A DNA stretch of 64,000 nucleotides from Pseudalgibacter alginicilyticus (GTDB lineage: Bacteria; Bacteroidota; Bacteroidia; Flavobacteriales; Flavobacteriaceae): the NCBI RefSeq assembly GCF_001310225.1, contig NZ_CP012898.1, forward strand, positions 1,054,001 through 1,118,000, in the 5' to 3' direction. The notes under the pieces were generated by a model. That model worked only from the letters and a program-made list of their open reading frames with translations. It had not been told where the DNA came from and ran no database searches. This document shows, one piece after another, positions 27,058 to 36,512 of this stretch; position 1 is the stretch's first letter; each line of letters starts with the position of its first letter. Both the position numbers and the translations under genes were made by a program.

Positions 27058-29079
27058 ATGTTTGCCCCTATGAATGTTTCTACCTTAAAAATTAAATTAT
27101 TTTTATTCTCCCTTTTTCTGCTTGGTGTCTTTACTACATCTTTAGCACAAGAAACTAATGAATCAGGTTGTGGTACTATTATCAATCCTGAAGCCTTAAA
27201 CTATTTAGATAGTTTTCAATCTCAAATAAAATCGTTTGAAGAAGAATTTCATCAATTAACATCTATTAGCAATAAATCATCCAGCAGTAAAAATGCCTTA
27301 GTACCTACAATTAATTCCATTCCTATAAAAGCTCATATTATAAGAAACTCTGAAGGTAATGGAGGATTAAAAATCTCCGAACTACAGGATGCTATTGATA
27401 ATTTAAACGCAATATATGCAGACGCTTTTTTAGAATTTTTTCTTTGTGATGGTATTAATTATATAAATAGTGATAACTACTATTATGATTTTGAAAAAAG
27501 TGAAGAAAGCCAGTTAACCAAAAACAACTTTACACCTAATGTTATAAATATTTATTTTACAGACTATGTTGAGGTCACCGATGGTAATAGTTTATGTGGG
27601 TATTCCAATACTTTTGGTGGACCTGATGTAATTGTATTAAAAAATGATTGTGCTACTAATGGATCTACTTTAGCTCATGAAATGGGGCATTTCTTTTCAT
27701 TATTACATACTCATGGTAATAGCAACACTAAATTAACAACTGAATTAGTAGATGGGTCTAACTGCGATACGGATGGTGATCAAATTTGTGACACTCCTGC
27801 GGATCCTCAATTAAGCTATTATAATGTTAATTCTAATTGTGAATACACAGGTTGTGAAACTGATGCTAATGGAGATCCTTTTACTCCAGACACGAGAAAC
27901 ATAATGTCCTATTCCAATTCGTCATGTAAATCTCATTTTTCTCCACAACAATTAGCTCGAATTTATGCATTCTATAAATCTGCACGAAATTATTTTGAAT
28001 GCCCTTCTTTTTATATTGACATAACTGCAGATATCAATCAAGAATGTGGTGAATCTTTAACCGTTAATTTTAGTGACCATAGTGCCGGTGCAGTTGCATG
28101 GCAATGGGATGTTGATGGTGATGGCGTTATTGATTATACCACCCAAAATCCAACCCACACTTTTACTACAGGTATTTACGATGTTACACTCACCATATCC
28201 AAAGCAACCAACTTAAAAAAATCTTCAGAATCAAAATATTATAACACTAAAACCATCACTAAAACATTTCCACAATTCATTAAAGTAGGTTCTATTAAAG
28301 GACTTTCTTTGAATGAAACTTTTGATGATTTTGAAATGGCCAGTGATTTTGGGTGGACAGCAATTGATATTACAGGAAATGGTTATAATTGGTACTCTAA
28401 TTCTGGGAAAACTGTAACAAATGGTACAGGACCTGCTGTTGACAATTCAAATAAAACCTCTGCTGGAACATATATTTATGCCGAAGCCTCAGGAGCCCAA
28501 CCTGGTGATGTAGCTGAATTTGTCTCGCCATGCTTGATTGTTAATTCAAACAATGCCGTGTTTAATTTCAATTATTATATGTATGGAAAAAACATAGGAT
28601 CACTTCATATTGACATTGAAACAACTACTGGCGAATATATTAAAGATGTAATTCCTGCTATTTATGGTGAACAGCAAACATCTCAAAACGATCCATATAT
28701 TACACAAACTGTAGACTTATCTGCCTATGCAAATAAAATAATAAATATACACTTTAGAGCTGTACGTGGCGCTAGTTGGGATGGCGATATTGCCATAGAT
28801 GATGCCTCTGTAAGTGGAGATGTAACAATATTTCCAAATAACCAAGATACTCCAGTTAATATTGCCATTTATCCAAACCCTGTTAATGGAGACATACTTT
28901 ATGTTAAAACAAATGACATACTAAATTTAGATTACGAAATCACAAATTTAGTAGGACAACAATTTGCTAAAGGACATCTAAGCAATTCTCAAATAAATGT
29001 GAGTGATTTATCACAAGGCTCTTATTTTTTAGTACTGCTAGGGAAAAATCACAGAACTATCAAAAGGTTTATTAAGTAG
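27058..29079 (+). CDS. Secreted M43-type metalloprotease with PKD domain and T9SS sorting signal
   Basis: 673 residues; the start may be the ATG at 27070, which still gives a good signal peptide (cut near SLAQ). The catalytic domain at about 85-315 has the zinc motif HEMGHFFSLLH (His207, Glu208, His211, His217) and the Met-turn in NIMSYSNS, as in pappalysin/cytophagalysin M43 peptidases. A PKD domain at about 317-410 contains WQWDVDGDGVIDYTTQNPTH. A MAM-like or 'choice-of-anchor J' region follows at about 415-590. The type A T9SS C-terminal sorting domain (about 600-673, IAIYPNPVNGDILYV) directs secretion to the cell surface or medium. It degrades extracellular protein and stands alone between divergent and convergent housekeeping genes. 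Confidence 0.92.
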   Translation: MFAPMNVSTLKIKLFLFSLFLLGVFTTSLAQETNESGCGTIINPEALNYLDSFQSQIKSFEEEFHQLTSISNKSSSSKNALVPTINSIPIKAHIIRNSEGNGGLKISELQDAIDNLNAIYADAFLEFFLCDGINYINSDNYYYDFEKSEESQLTKNNFTPNVINIYFTDYVEVTDGNSLCGYSNTFGGPDVIVLKNDCATNGSTLAHEMGHFFSLLHTHGNSNTKLTTELVDGSNCDTDGDQICDTPADPQLSYYNVNSNCEYTGCETDANGDPFTPDTRNIMSYSNSSCKSHFSPQQLARIYAFYKSARNYFECPSFYIDITADINQECGESLTVNFSDHSAGAVAWQWDVDGDGVIDYTTQNPTHTFTTGIYDVTLTISKATNLKKSSESKYYNTKTITKTFPQFIKVGSIKGLSLNETFDDFEMASDFGWTAIDITGNGYNWYSNSGKTVTNGTGPAVDNSNKTSAGTYIYAEASGAQPGDVAEFVSPCLIVNSNNAVFNFNYYMYGKNIGSLHIDIETTTGEYIKDVIPAIYGEQQTSQNDPYITQTVDLSAYANKIINIHFRAVRGASWDGDIAIDDASVSGDVTIFPNNQDTPVNIAIYPNPVNGDILYVKTNDILNLDYEITNLVGQQFAKGHLSNSQINVSDLSQGSYFLVLLGKNHRTIKRFIK

Positions 29080-29091
29080 AATATCTAAACT

Positions 29092-30126
29092 TTACATCTT
29101 TTTAAGTATGGCTTTATTTATCTTTTTAATCAAACCTGGACCTTCATAAATAAAGCCTGTGTAAATTTGTACTAAATCAGCACCAGCTTCTATTTTTTCA
29201 AGTGCATCTTCCGCTGAATGTATACCTCCTACTCCTATTATGGTAAAAGATTTATTGCTTTTATCTGATAAGTATTTAATCGTTTTTGTACTCTTATCTT
29301 TAATAGGAAGTCCACTTAAACCACCATTACCAATGGTTTCAAGCTGTTCTTTAGTCGCACTTAAACCACTTCTATCCATAGACGTATTACTTGCAATCAC
29401 ACCATCTAATTTTGTATCTGCAACTAATTGTACTATTTCGTCTAACTGATTGGAATTTAAATCTGGTGCTATTTTTAAAAGGATGGGTTTTTCTTTTAAA
29501 AAGTTTTTATTCGCATATTGTACTGCTTCAATTAACTCTTCTAAATAATCCTTATCATTTAATTTGGCATGACTACCAACATTAGGACAACTCACATTTA
29601 AAACAAAATAATCAACATATGGATGTAAAGCATTGAAGCACTCTAAATAATCTTTTGTATAATCTTCGGGTTTGGTATTGGTGTTTTTTCCAATATTTCC
29701 ACCAATAATAAGCTTACCTTTATTTTTTTTAAGTTGATCAATGGCTGCCTCTAACCCCTCATTATTAAAACCCATTCGGTTAATAATACCTTTATCATCT
29801 TTAAGTCTGAATAATCTTTTTTTAGGGTTTCCTGCTTGTCCTTTAGGCGTTACAGTTCCAATTTCAATAAACCCAAAACCAAAATTTGCTAACTCATTGT
29901 ATAATACCGCATTTTTATCAAAACCTGCAGCTAATCCCACAGGGTTTTTAAAAGTCAAACCAAACAATTGACGCTGCAATCGTGTATCTTCTACTGCATA
30001 CAACCATTTAAAAATAAAGCTTACTCCAGGAATTTTAGAAGTGCTTTTTACTAATGAAAATGTAAAATGATGAATGGTTTCAGGGTCGAATAAAAAAAAT
30101 AAAGGACGAAGTAATATTTTGTACAT
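29092..30126 (-). CDS. pyrD: Dihydroorotate dehydrogenase (quinone), class 2
   Basis: 344 residues. The hydrophobic N-terminal helix (about 1-40) is the membrane-associating region of class 2 enzymes. FMN-barrel motifs include [20 protein letters not shown] (the catalytic serine region), [16 protein letters not shown] and the C-terminal [11 protein letters not shown] phosphate loop. It oxidises dihydroorotate to orotate with quinone as acceptor at the inner membrane. Its -7 box lies 16 nt upstream. It converges on the protease gene with 12 nt between stop codons and no terminator seen in that space. Confidence 0.95.
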   Translation of the reverse strand: MYKILLRPLFFLFDPETIHHFTFSLVKSTSKIPGVSFIFKWLYAVEDTRLQRQLFGLTFKNPVGLAAGFDKNAVLYNELANFGFGFIEIGTVTPKGQAGNPKKRLFRLKDDKGIINRMGFNNEGLEAAIDQLKKNKGKLIIGGNIGKNTNTKPEDYTKDYLECFNALHPYVDYFVLNVSCPNVGSHAKLNDKDYLEELIEAVQYANKNFLKEKPILLKIAPDLNSNQLDEIVQLVADTKLDGVIASNTSMDRSGLSATKEQLETIGNGGLSGLPIKDKSTKTIKYLSDKSNKSFTIIGVGGIHSAEDALEKIEAGADLVQIYTGFIYEGPGLIKKINKAILKKM

Positions 30127-30141
30127 CAGGTATTATTTCTG

Positions 30142-30149
30142 CAAAGGTA
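30142..30149 (-). promoter_or_regulatory. -7 element TACCTTTG upstream of pyrD
   Basis: Reverse complement of CAAAGGTA: an exact TAnnTTTG match 16 nt upstream of the pyrD ATG at 30126. Confidence 0.5.
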
Positions 30150-30275
30150 CTTCTAAATAAAAAATCCTCCAATTCAAAAAACAAAATTATTTATTTGGTA
30201 TTCTTTTTCAAGAAAAAGATAACTTTAAAAACTAACTCTTCAAAACATTCAATGATAATTGTAAATTAATAATTG

Positions 30276-30283
30276 TAAATTTG
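30276..30283 (+). promoter_or_regulatory. -7 element TAAATTTG upstream of pepT
   Basis: An exact TAnnTTTG match with a TTG at 30259-30261 (14-nt spacer), 67 nt before the chosen pepT start. A partly matching copy (TAAATTAA) lies 14 nt further upstream. Confidence 0.45.
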
Positions 30284-30349
30284 AAACCTAAATAAATGGT
30301 TAAAATCAAATCCAATTTTCACTTCAACTATATTAAATTCTCTCCTAAA

Positions 30350-31591
30350 ATGATTTCAAAAGAACACATTATAAAACGTTTTATAAGTTACGTAAGCATA
30401 GATACGGAGTCGGATCCTGAAAGCACTGCCACTCCTAGCACAGCTAAACAATGGGATTTAGCAAATAAATTAATTGACGAATTAAAGGCTATAGGTTTGG
30501 AAGATGTTAGTATCGATGAGAATGCATACATTATGGCAACCTTACCAAGTAACGTAGCTCATGAAGTACCTACCATTGGTTTTATTTCTCATTTTGATAC
30601 GTCTCCAGATTTTACTGGAAAAAACGTGAACCCACAAATTATTGAAAAATATGATGGAAAAGACATTATTTTAAATGAAGAACTTGACCTTATTTTATCT
30701 CCTGATTATTTTGAAGATTTATTACTATACAAAGGACAAACTTTAATAACTACAGATGGCACAACTCTTTTAGGTGCTGATGACAAAGCAGGAATTTGTG
30801 AAATCATTTCTGCAATGGAATATTTAATAAATCATCCTGACATTAAACATGGAAGAATCCGCATAGGTTTTACTCCAGACGAAGAAATTGGCAGAGGCGC
30901 TCATAAATTTGATGTTAAAAAATTTGATGCAGATTGGGCTTATACGATGGATGGTAGCCAAATTGGGGAATTAGAATATGAAAATTTTAATGCTGCCAGT
31001 GCCGTTGTTAAAATAAAAGGTAAAATTGTTCACCCCGGATATGCAAAAGGTAAAATGGTAAATTCCATGTATTTTGCTACTGATTTTATAAACTCACTCC
31101 CCCGATTAGAAACTCCTGAACACACTGAAGGTTATCAAGGCTTTTTCCATTTGCATAATATGAAAGGAGATGTTGAAGAAACAATATTGCAATATATTAT
31201 TCGCGACCATAATAAAAGTCATTTTGAAGCTCGAAAAGAAATGATGCAAAAACTAACAAACGAGCTAAACTCACAATATGAAAAAGAAATAATAAGCATT
31301 GAAATTACAGACCAATACTTTAATATGAAAGAAAAGGTTGAACCTGTAATGCATATTGTTGATATTGCTGAAGAAGCTATGAAGCAGCTAAAAATCAAGC
31401 CTCTAATTAAGGCTATTCGTGGTGGAACAGACGGGTCTCAATTAAGTTATATGGGATTACCGTGTCCTAATATATTTGCTGGTGGTCATAATTTTCATGG
31501 GCGTTATGAATATGTTCCAGTTGAAAGCATGATTAAAGCAACTGAAGTGATTTGTAAAATAGCAGAATTAACAGCTCAAAAAAACAAATAA
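30350..31591 (+). CDS. pepT: Peptidase T (tripeptide aminopeptidase)
   Basis: 413 residues from the ATG at 30350. The frame opens at 30296, but the extra 18 residues (MVKIKSNFHFNY...) are not part of the family and the shorter form has the normal PepT length. M20 zinc-peptidase motifs are IGFISHFDTSPDF (metal His and Asp), LLGADDKAGI (bridging Asp) and FTPDEEIGRG (catalytic and metal Glu). The C-terminal metal His is in AGGHNFHGRYE. It removes the N-terminal residue from tripeptides in the cytosol. It is monocistronic, with its own -7 box and terminator. Confidence 0.94.
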   Translation: MISKEHIIKRFISYVSIDTESDPESTATPSTAKQWDLANKLIDELKAIGLEDVSIDENAYIMATLPSNVAHEVPTIGFISHFDTSPDFTGKNVNPQIIEKYDGKDIILNEELDLILSPDYFEDLLLYKGQTLITTDGTTLLGADDKAGICEIISAMEYLINHPDIKHGRIRIGFTPDEEIGRGAHKFDVKKFDADWAYTMDGSQIGELEYENFNAASAVVKIKGKIVHPGYAKGKMVNSMYFATDFINSLPRLETPEHTEGYQGFFHLHNMKGDVEETILQYIIRDHNKSHFEARKEMMQKLTNELNSQYEKEIISIEITDQYFNMKEKVEPVMHIVDIAEEAMKQLKIKPLIKAIRGGTDGSQLSYMGLPCPNIFAGGHNFHGRYEYVPVESMIKATEVICKIAELTAQKNK

Positions 31592-31603
31592 AATCTTTTT
31601 AGC

Positions 31604-31638
31604 ATATTAGATGAAACTCAGTATTCTAATATTTTTTT
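31604..31638 (+). terminator. Intrinsic terminator of pepT, overlapping the glpD 3' end
   Basis: ATATTAGA (31604-31611) pairs with TCTAATAT (31625-31632) across a 13-nt loop, followed by a run of T to 31638. The right arm covers the stop codon of the convergent glpD gene. Confidence 0.7.
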
Positions 31639-33200
31639 ATAATAAAATGACTGGCAACTTCTATAAAATCAGAAATTTGTTGATGTTTCCAATCTTCATC
31701 TTTATCTAATTCTTTAGCAAGCATCTTAGCTACTAAAGGGGTGATTTCAATTGCTGCATTAGCATCCAAAAACAAGGCCCTTACACGTCTTGCTAAGATA
31801 TCTTCAACAGTTCTAGCCATTTCATTTCGAATTGCCCAAATAACTTCCGCCTTTAAGAACTCCAGCCTTGGATGTAATTTTTCTCCTAATTCTGGAAATT
31901 CTCCAATTAGTTGATTTATTCCTTTTTGGTCACTACCATAAACATACAAATGATTTGATTGCCCTATCATCTCCATAGTAGATCCATGAATTTTTAAGTC
32001 TTTTGTTATACATTTAGCTTTTGACAGTTTACCTAACCTAATAGCTTTATTTATGGTATCTTGAGCCATACGTCTGTAGGTTGTCCATTTTCCGCCAGTA
32101 ATAGTAATCAACCCTGATTTTGAGACAATAATTTTATGACTTCTGGATATTTCTTTTGTTTTTTCTGATTTATTTTTAGGAGCTGCTAAAGGTCTTAATC
32201 CTGAAAAAACACTCAAAACATCACTTTTAGTTACTTTTTTTGTTAAATACTTATTAGCTGTTTCTATTATAAAATCAATTTCTTCATCTAATGCTTTTGG
32301 TTCTAAACTATGACTGTACAAAAGCGTATCAGTAGTTCCTACAATTATTCTATTATGCCAAGGCACTAAAAATAAAACTCTCCCATCAGCAGTTTTAGGG
32401 ATCATAATAGCATCCGTTCCAGGTAAAAATGATTTATCTAAAACCAAATGCACACCTTGGCTCGGACGTATTATATTTTTAGCAGACACATTGTCCATTT
32501 TTAAAACTTCATCTGTAAAAACACCTGTGGCATTAATAACCAATTTTGTTTTTAAAGTATGTAGCTGGTTTGTTTCAGCATCTTTTGCGACAACACCATT
32601 TAAGCTACCATCGCTGCTCTTTAACAACTGAACTACTTTAAAATGATTGATGACTGTAGCACCATATTCAATACAAGTCTGAGCGATATTAATTGCTAAT
32701 CTGGAGTCATCAAATTGCCCATCATGATAAGCAACCCCTCCTTTAAGATTTTCTGTTTTTATGGTTTTTAGACGTGCTAAAGTTTCCTTTTTTGAAATTT
32801 TTAACGATTTCCCAAAACTTAGTTTTCCTGATAAAAAATCGTATATTTTTAATCCTACGGTATAAAAAACAATATCCCACCACCTATAATTTGGTATAAT
32901 AAACGATTGATTACTCACTAAATGTGATGCATTTTTTAACATCAACCCTCTTTCATATAACGCTTCTTTTACCAAATCAATATTACCTTGCTCCAAATAC
33001 CTGACACCTCCATGTACCAATTTAGTACTCCGGCTTGAGGTACCTTTTGCAAAATCTACTTGTTCTAAAAGTAAAGTTTTATACCCGCGTGTTACACTAT
33101 CTAAAGCGACTCCTAAACCAGTAGCCCCACCACCAATGATAATAACATCCCACTCCAAATTCACTTTTAGCGTTTCAACTAAAGAAGTCCTATCAAACAA
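31626..33200 (-). CDS. glpD: Glycerol-3-phosphate dehydrogenase/oxidase
   Basis: 524 residues. The FAD-binding Rossmann motif is VIIGGGATGLGVALD at about 20-34, followed by SSRSTKLVHGGVRYLEQG, the GlpD/GlpO signature. The FAD-dependent oxidoreductase domain is followed by a C-terminal alpha domain (about 385-510). It oxidises glycerol-3-phosphate to dihydroxyacetone phosphate, passing electrons to quinone or oxygen at the inner membrane. No glpK or glpF is adjacent. It is the last housekeeping gene before the PUL; the gap to the first sulfatase is 227 nt. Confidence 0.94.
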   Translation of the reverse strand: MFDRTSLVETLKVNLEWDVIIIGGGATGLGVALDSVTRGYKTLLLEQVDFAKGTSSRSTKLVHGGVRYLEQGNIDLVKEALYERGLMLKNASHLVSNQSFIIPNYRWWDIVFYTVGLKIYDFLSGKLSFGKSLKISKKETLARLKTIKTENLKGGVAYHDGQFDDSRLAINIAQTCIEYGATVINHFKVVQLLKSSDGSLNGVVAKDAETNQLHTLKTKLVINATGVFTDEVLKMDNVSAKNIIRPSQGVHLVLDKSFLPGTDAIMIPKTADGRVLFLVPWHNRIIVGTTDTLLYSHSLEPKALDEEIDFIIETANKYLTKKVTKSDVLSVFSGLRPLAAPKNKSEKTKEISRSHKIIVSKSGLITITGGKWTTYRRMAQDTINKAIRLGKLSKAKCITKDLKIHGSTMEMIGQSNHLYVYGSDQKGINQLIGEFPELGEKLHPRLEFLKAEVIWAIRNEMARTVEDILARRVRALFLDANAAIEITPLVAKMLAKELDKDEDWKHQQISDFIEVASHFIIKKY

Positions 33201-33427
33201 ATTGATTTATTTTAGCTTATTATTAATGTTATTTTTACTCTAAATATCTTATAAAGGTAAGGAATTGGTGGAAAGCCTTATCATTTATTACATCTAATTT
33301 TTGATGAATATTTATTTAAAAATACATTAAAGTCTTAACAAAGAAGTTAAGTATTTAGTTCCAATACATTTACAAATTGCTTAGCTATTATTTCGCCTTC
33401 TTATTTATAGAAATTTAATAAAAATGA

Positions 33428-34870
33428 CTATTGAATATTTTCTTCATTATAATCAATTTCTAAATCATTCGTTCTTACTTCTTTTAATTTATCCTTAAGT
33501 TTTTGCTGAAATTTATCAATGATATTTGAATATTCAGAACTATAAGCTAAGTTTGTATACTGCTTGGGGTCATTTTCCATATCAAAAAGTTCCATCCCAG
33601 ATTTTGCATCTTCATCATATTGAATGTATGCCCATTTATCTGTTCTAAGTAAAAAGTCTTTTCCTCCTTGTGAAACACTAAATGCCATATCTCTAACTTC
33701 ATGGTTTGGATTCTCTAAGGTACCGACAAGACTTTTACCTTGAATATGCTTTGAGAAATCTAATCCCGCTAATTCTGCTACTGTAGGGTATAAATCAATA
33801 AGTTCAACAAATGAATTACACACAGCTGGATTTTTACCAGGAACTTTAATTATTAAGGGAACTCGTGCAGACTCTTCATGCAAACTTACTTTCATCCAAA
33901 AATCATGCTCACCTAAATGAAAACCATGGTCAGATGTAAATACTATGATAGTATTATCTTCAAGGCCTTCTTCCTCCAAAGTTTTCAACACCTTACCAAC
34001 TTGAGCATCCATAAAAGAAACAGATGCATAATAAGCAGCTACAGCCTTTTGTTGCTGCTCTATACTCATTTCTCCATTTACACTAGTAACGTAATTAATT
34101 CCTCTTTCTGGAATATCATTCCAATCTCCATCTATTTTTTCTGGTAAATTAATTTTTTTATATGGATATGGGTCAAAGTAAGATTGTGGAGCTACAAAAG
34201 GTACATGAGGACGTACCATACCAACTGCTAAAAAAAACTTTTCATTTTTATGGTTTCTTATTAATTCACAGGCTTTTTCTGCCGTTTTGCCATCGGCATG
34301 TACCAAATCATCACCATCAGCTTTTACTATGGTCATGACATTACCGCCTTTTCTTTCTAACTTTTCATCTGGGTTTCCCTGAACTAATTCAGCAGCTCCT
34401 TGTGTTTTCCATTCTAAAGCTTGACTATTATACTTTTCATGCCACGAAGCTAAGTCATCAGTACCATCACTTCCTGTTTCAATATCAATTGGAACTCCCA
34501 TATGAAATATTTTGCTCACTCGAGCAGTATAATATCCATTTTCTTTAAATGTTTGCGACCATGTTTTACGTTCATTTCCTATATTTCCCCGGCCACTTAC
34601 ATAGCCATAAGTAGTTGTTGCATTAGGGTAATATCCACTCATAAAAGATGCCCGAGATGGCCCACAAACTGGATATTGACAATATGCCTTCGTATATTTT
34701 ACACCTTCAAAAGCTAATTTATCAATATTTGGTGTTTTGCAAAACTTATTTCCATAAGAAGATAAGGCCGTTGCTGTTAAATCATCTGAAATAATAAATA
34801 GTACATTGTAATCTTTTTTTTGATGGCAAGAAAAAAAGATTATTAATACAAAAAAGGTAAAATACTTCAT
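33428..34870 (-). CDS. S1 sulfatase, iduronate-2-sulfatase-like lipoprotein
   Basis: 480 residues. The lipobox IFFSC places the mature lipoprotein in the periplasm or outer membrane. Formylglycine-type active site: Cys69 in VCGPSRAS, the C-x-P-S-R motif converted by an FGE or anSME maturase (not in this window). Metal-binding Asp29-Asp30 lie in IISDDL, and TSDHGFHLGEH and SLHEESARVPL are iduronate-2-sulfatase-like (probably SulfAtlas S1_7; tentative). It removes sulfate esters, possibly from uronic acid or fucose. It lies 561 nt beyond the terminator of the susCD arm on the same strand, so it probably has its own promoter, though none with perfect consensus is seen. Confidence 0.9.
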   Translation of the reverse strand: MKYFTFFVLIIFFSCHQKKDYNVLFIISDDLTATALSSYGNKFCKTPNIDKLAFEGVKYTKAYCQYPVCGPSRASFMSGYYPNATTTYGYVSGRGNIGNERKTWSQTFKENGYYTARVSKIFHMGVPIDIETGSDGTDDLASWHEKYNSQALEWKTQGAAELVQGNPDEKLERKGGNVMTIVKADGDDLVHADGKTAEKACELIRNHKNEKFFLAVGMVRPHVPFVAPQSYFDPYPYKKINLPEKIDGDWNDIPERGINYVTSVNGEMSIEQQQKAVAAYYASVSFMDAQVGKVLKTLEEEGLEDNTIIVFTSDHGFHLGEHDFWMKVSLHEESARVPLIIKVPGKNPAVCNSFVELIDLYPTVAELAGLDFSKHIQGKSLVGTLENPNHEVRDMAFSVSQGGKDFLLRTDKWAYIQYDEDAKSGMELFDMENDPKQYTNLAYSSEYSNIIDKFQQKLKDKLKEVRTNDLEIDYNEENIQ

Positions 34871-35431
34871 AACGTTAATAAATGTTTGTTTTTATTAATA
34901 AATTCCTAATATGATTTTTGCTTTTTCACACAATAATTTTATCCGATTTATTTTAATAAAAATAACCAAAACTACAAATTGCAGACGAATTTACTGGCAA
35001 CCAATTACCTATTAAATTAGAACTAAAAAGACTACCAATCATTAATTCATAAATTAAAATTCTCAGTTTATTTTTTCTAATAAATCTATAAAATTCAGTT
35101 TATTCTATACTGGTATTATTCCAACTCATATAAAACCATTTTTTGTTTTAGGAGTCACCCAATATATAAACGAACCTAAAACCACATCATTACACCATGA
35201 GCTGAACTCTTATATTGGTTAGTTATAATAATGAATTAAATTCTCAAATTTCATTCTTAATCTGTCACATTTTATGTTCTCCTATCAGAAAAAAATAATG
35301 TTAACAGCTATAATACTAAGATTTTTATTTAACATGATTTTTTAGTTTTTTATTAAAATAAAAACACCCATTATTATAAATAAATCACTAATAATGGGTG
35401 TAATATAACAGATAGTTACGAGTAGATATTT
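34871..35431 (-). other. 561-nt non-coding gap between the sulfatase and the T9SS cargo gene
   Basis: Very AT-rich, with no ORF of useful length on either strand. The right end (35352-35401) holds the terminator of the susCD arm. The rest shows no strong repeat, and the promoter of the 33428-34870 sulfatase must be here but no exact TAnnTTTG is seen near its start. Confidence 0.6.
35352..35401 (-). terminator. Intrinsic terminator of the susCD arm
   Basis: A perfect 13-bp stem (35364-35376 with 35389-35401, containing ACACCC and GGGTGT) around a 12-nt loop, followed on the minus strand by TTTTATTTTAAT. It lies 30 nt after the stop codon of the T9SS cargo gene. Confidence 0.85.
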
Positions 35432-36451
35432 TTATTTTATAAGTACTTTTTTTGTTAGTGTATTACCATTTACATTACTAATTTTAACAAAGTAAAGCCC
35501 CACACTTAAATTACTGATATTTATTTTATTAAAATCATTTTTTAAATCAATTTTTTCTACTAACTGTCCTAAAGAATTTAGGATTTGAATATTTTTTAAT
35601 GGTACATTATTTGTACTTAATACATTAATAAAAATTCCATTTGAAGCACTTGAAGGATTTGGATAGATTTCTACTTTATTATCAAACCCAAAATCACCAA
35701 CAGCTAATGTAAAGCAATCTGTAACATTAGGTAGTGTAAAGTCTGCGGGAGTAATGCCATCTGGTATAGGGCTTGGTCCAATATTATCGTGTGACCAATT
35801 TAATTTATTGTTTGTACTGGCAAGTAATTCTGCAGCTGTTCCTGTAAGCGTTCCAGTGTATTTATGATTTCTAAACTCAGTGGCTCCAGGGGTAAGTGAA
35901 ACACAATTAACGCCATTAGTCAAACCCATAGGCAACCCCGATAATTGAACACCTGTGATAATTTCAGAATCATTCCACTGAGTTATTGCATCTAAATCTC
36001 CTTCTGCGTCACCATGAATACCAGCTATAAAAATAGGGGTTAATGTATCAGCCGAAGTACCTTGATATGCTAAAATTTGATCACCACCTGCTAAAGCAAA
36101 TGTTCCTGAAGTTGTAGTTGCTGAACCTGGACCAGAAACCACCATTACAGCACTTTCTTCTACAATACTAATTATGGTTCCACAAGAGACGCCTTCTGCT
36201 GGTGCTGTATAAGTTACCCGACCTTCTGTCGTGTTGTCCCAAGTATTTGTGAAACTATTCCATCCTATTTCTGTAAAATAAATAACTTCATTAGCCGGAA
36301 TGTCTACTAGGGTGATAAATGCAAAACCATCTCCAGACGCACCGCCTCCAGTATTAAAACCAACAAAAGAAATATTTCCTGCTGATAAACTTTGAGAATG
36401 CATTGTTACAGACAATGCTACAACTGATAATAGTAGTAATAATTTTTTCAT
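35432..36451 (-). CDS. T9SS-secreted protein of unknown function, PUL arm
   Basis: 339 residues. Signal peptide (about 1-19, ending MHSQ), then a beta-rich region at about 24-245 with GDGFAFITLVDIPANEVIYFTEIGW and later GGDQILAYQG, and a type A T9SS C-terminal sorting domain at about 262-339 (VEIYPNPSS, then LSVGLYFVKI). It has no catalytic motif I recognise; similar domains occur in secreted proteins of Bacteroidota and cyanobacteria without a known role. It is the last gene of the susC-susD-glycosidase arm, between a 23-bp palindrome (upstream) and the terminator (downstream). A surface polysaccharide-binding role is a guess from context only. Confidence 0.75.
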   Translation of the reverse strand: MKKLLLLLSVVALSVTMHSQSLSAGNISFVGFNTGGGASGDGFAFITLVDIPANEVIYFTEIGWNSFTNTWDNTTEGRVTYTAPAEGVSCGTIISIVEESAVMVVSGPGSATTTSGTFALAGGDQILAYQGTSADTLTPIFIAGIHGDAEGDLDAITQWNDSEIITGVQLSGLPMGLTNGVNCVSLTPGATEFRNHKYTGTLTGTAAELLASTNNKLNWSHDNIGPSPIPDGITPADFTLPNVTDCFTLAVGDFGFDNKVEIYPNPSSASNGIFINVLSTNNVPLKNIQILNSLGQLVEKIDLKNDFNKINISNLSVGLYFVKISNVNGNTLTKKVLIK

Positions 36452-36483
36452 AATTTAAGGGTTTTTAAATGTTAATGTTATGA

Positions 36484-36506
36484 TTATAAGATGTAATACA
36501 TCTTAT
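36484..36506. repeat. 23-bp perfect palindrome between the six-hairpin and T9SS cargo genes
   Basis: Two exact 11-bp arms (TATAAGATGTA and TACATCTTATA) around a single A. It can be a protein-binding site, or in RNA a 9-bp hairpin with a 5-nt loop. No U-tract follows on the minus strand. Confidence 0.6.
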
Positions 36507-36512
36507 ACATCG

